A stretch of DNA of 64,000 nt from Antedon mediterranea (lineage: Eukaryota > Echinodermata > Crinoidea > Comatulida > Antedonidae): contig NC_092677.1 of NCBI RefSeq assembly GCF_964355755.1, positions 14,656,601 through 14,720,600 of the forward strand, read 5' to 3'. Positions 60,787-64,000 of the stretch are shown here, one piece after another; positions within the stretch are counted from its first letter, which is position 1; each line of letters opens with the position of its first letter. Under the pieces are notes generated by a model. The model saw only the letters and a list, made by a program, of their open reading frames with translations, searched no databases and was not told the DNA's origin. Both the position numbers and the translations under genes were made by a program.

Positions 60787-63700
60787 ATATTATATAGAAA
60801 TTGTATGACGAGTGACCATGGAACAAGTCGTTGTGGAAATGATTTGTCTGCTTCACATGGTCCTTGCCATTTATCATCATTTTAGGAGCTTTTTTTATCT
60901 TCGTCTGCTATCTTGTACTAGCGTTTTATGTAGGTGTTTATTACCTTTACTATACTAGCCACTTCCTTCCACTTCTGTGGTCTGAACTAATCTAACACCA
61001 AATTAAAACAACAGTTGCATAATAAACATGTATATCTTTCATTTGAATATCAAGCTGTTTTATTGTTTTCATCGATATATTTATTTGTTTGTCCTAGTCT
61101 AATACTAATTTTGAATTAAATGTACAATGCTAATGTGTGCTGTTATTAAAATATCTAATCTTAGATATTTTAAGAAAGAAATTGCGTAGTTATTAATATT
61201 AATAATCATAATAGTTACTCTATATTTATCGTACTAATATCTTAATGAGATATTACAAATTATTGTTTAAGAAGAGTTAATACTAAATAGTGGAACATTA
61301 TATACAGATCAGAGTTAATATATGTAGAAATAGTCAATAATTATTAAATATTAAGAATACTGTATAATGTATAGGGAAATACTATGTGGAATTGGTGCAT
61401 GATATATTAATTATGAATGCATTTAGTGGGAAACAGTGTTATTTAAGAGGTCATCTCTGCAATATGATCAGTGGTCTCAGTAAATTATTCAAAAATTGAT
61501 CAGAAATTTGTCTGTTGTGGTAAGGTAACCCAGCATTTGGCAACTTCATTATTCATGATGTTATCTCTGATTTGTCCAAAAAAAAAACACTCTTCAATTT
61601 GTAATTAACTAATAGTATTAGGCAAATATTTATTATTAATGATGATTATCTTCCATTTAACATAACAACTGTTTCAAGATGCTAGTAGAGTAAGTACTGA
61701 TAGGCAAGAACGATCATTATTCATGAAGAATCTGACAAAAACATATCTTATCACAATGCTAAGTATGTATGGTATTGGTTGGTACTGTAGGTGGTATTAT
61801 TATTATATTATTATATTATGATACCATGGTGACTAAAAGTGTTTATTTTTATATAATATATACGGTATGTCACATTGATAATTACATAATTCTATGATAA
61901 CATTACAAAGTTATTAGATGTTATTTTGGATAATTTTCTAGTAGTCTTCATTATTCATGCTTTAGTAACAATTATTTTTGGCGACACATTTTTTCTTTCA
62001 AAATCGAGTATTGTATGTCAGTTCACTATTGTTTTTTTTCTTTTGTAATGCTACTTATCATTATCACTTATTTATTTGGTTTCTTATTGATAATTATCCA
62101 GTGGCTGGCAGTGTATCCCCAAAACAGTTTTAAGAATAAAATGAAAGATTGGCCATCTTGCGTACAGACCAATCTCCACTAAGATACACTATAAAATAGA
62201 AGTACTTGTCAATTATAGATTCAAGTTATTGAATTTCAATGATAGATCTGAAGCTTCCATCGGCTTTTTAATGTTATTGAACTTAACACTTTGGCAGTTC
62301 AATTTGGGCCTTCAAATCGATGTGTTTTCTAGGCTTCAGAAGTCTCCCCTCTGGCTTAGCCTTGGAAAATGTGTCAGCCTAACGAACGTGTTCAAAATGC
62401 CACATTTCCTAAACCTTTCAGCTTCAAATATTTCTATTATGATATAGGAAAGATTTTTGATTAATGTTGATTTTTCAATTATGTCTGCTAAGATATTTGG
62501 AACATAATCGCTGCAAATGATGTTAGTAGTCTAAAACTGTCAGCTGTTGAGTTTGTTTTCTGCAACAGGAGCTTATTTTTCTTTCAAAATTACATTATAT
62601 ATTTTCAAGTTTGTGGGTGGTTTAAAGAATTCGGAAAAGAAGTATATTAAAGGAAAACGTCTATGATAAGAGAGAGATGTGTAGTTTGCCCTTGAAACGA
62701 ATTGATCTATGTTTTTCTCATTAACAAAATCAACTATATCCCAAATAATAATGACATTTTCCCCCTAGAAACGTCCGGTTCTTACTACTAGAATACTACA
62801 ACACCCTTTGTATTAAAAAAATGATATTGATTGTCAACTATAATTATTGATACAGTTTTCTATTTAGGTCTTAATTAGTGTGATTTTTTGGGGGTGGTAA
62901 ACGCCTAGACAGTTAGGCTACTCGCTATTAAACCTGACAGACAATAGAAGTGTGCTTTTCCTATATAATTTTAATTACTCCGCCTAATGAGATTAGGTAA
63001 TTTCCTCTGTCTTTTATCAATGTTTACGACTATTAGGTACGCAACCTTACAAATCTACATAAAAATGTACAAGCGGCAAATCGCAGTTTCAGACAATAAA
63101 CAATAGTATCTTTCTTAATCTTGATATTCTGTGCTAGATATAAATTCATGCTCTATAAAGTTTATGAACACTGTTTCAATAACTTGATTGTTCCAACCAT
63201 TTGCCTGGGGATGTTATACACCCTTTTTCCTAGTGCCCTTTTCAAACTAGACCAGCAGTGCAAGTGCTAGAATATTGGTCTAGCTTATGCAATTTCTGGC
63301 CAAACCCACAGCAGGTTCATTTTACCTCCTAGGCCACACCTAAAACAATCTTTTCCTTTGGTCCTGTGTTCAAGTGCTTGAGATTTGGGGAAAAATGATC
63401 CTACTTTAAGAATCCTGGCTACTGTACATGGGTATTCCTTCACTTTACATTGTGTCATCTCTGTTAATTGATGTTCATAACCAAGATTTGTTTTCATTGG
63501 AGTTCAGCTTCCTTCAAGTTTATTACCTGTATATTTTTCTCTAAAGGCATTTATGTCCGTATATTTGCATTCACGCAAATTAGCCGCTGTAAAATCTCAT
63601 AATAATTTAAAGGTTTTATTTTTAAACGGGAAGGCTATAAAACGATGTTTAGTTTTCTGGCGTCGAGCTAACCTAACAAAATGTATAGAAAATATTTGAA

Positions 63701-64000
63701 ATAGTTGCAACATATCTTTACAATTTGTACAATTAGATGGGACATTTAGAAATTTGTGACAAAGGATCTCATTTACTTATAGTAAAAATTATTTACTGTG
63801 AATACAGTTTAGATATAGGAATACAGAAAGATATACAATGATAATTACATTAGGAATACCAAACAAAATAACAATCATTTGTATGATATCAACCCGATCA
63901 TCAATAAATGAAAGATGAATGAAACAGTAACAACACGTTAGACTAACAAGGCAAGTAAATTGTTCATTAAATCCAACAAGTTTTTATCAGTTGCCCAATC
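60787..64000. other. AT-rich stretch to the right edge
   Basis: A 46-codon ORF with an ACCATGG start lies directly after the minisatellite (60818-60958). 62250-62440 is less AT-rich and open on both strands, and the minus strand reads charged sequence (ADTFSKAKPEGRLLKPRK) without a good acceptor. 63221-63250 repeats a string from 38914. No gene supported. Confidence 0.45.

Noticed and set aside
62250-62447. GC-richer patch open on both strands
   Set aside because: Neither strand has a convincing splice boundary; left as unresolved.

Overview
This is AT-rich eukaryotic DNA, almost all of it non-coding, most likely from a marine invertebrate animal. The evidence is a metazoan-type Ty3/gypsy retrotransposon, a tRNA-derived SINE, several fold-back/MITE families, intron-type splice signals and AATAAA poly(A) signals, with no prokaryotic gene organisation. 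I cannot name the species; an echinoderm or similar deuterostome is a guess.

Layout. 1-2680: the 5' part of a minus-strand LTR retrotransposon (LTR, leader, intact gag plus retropepsin with a SCAN-like capsid), cut by the left window edge. 2.7-5.2 kb: AT-rich DNA with a few splice-bounded candidate exons. 5.2-6.4 kb: a large polypyrimidine minisatellite. 6.4-47 kb: long AT-rich stretch that looks intronic or intergenic, dotted with short non-autonomous elements: seven copies of one near-palindromic MITE, three copies of a second dispersed repeat, other fold-backs, a SINE and several less AT-rich patches that could be regulatory. 47-50 kb: minus-strand coding traces, including the best protein-like terminal exon in the window (49552-49876). 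52-58 kb: plus-strand exon candidates, namely a C-terminal exon with poly(A) signal (54020-54076) and two candidate signal-peptide exons (55283-55439, 57871-57937). 58.7-60.8 kb: a compound fold-back structure made of inverted minisatellites, with a TIR element nested inside that is bounded by a perfect 9-bp target duplication. 60.8-64 kb: nothing firm.

How parts may fit: two almost identical joined 3'/5' splice sites on the plus strand (18998/18999 and 48429/48430) have the form of recursive-splicing ratchet points. With the plus-strand terminal exon at 54 kb they suggest that much of the window is one very long plus-strand intron with minus-strand material nested in it. That model is inference. 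Apart from the retrotransposon, no protein-coding gene here could be identified by family.
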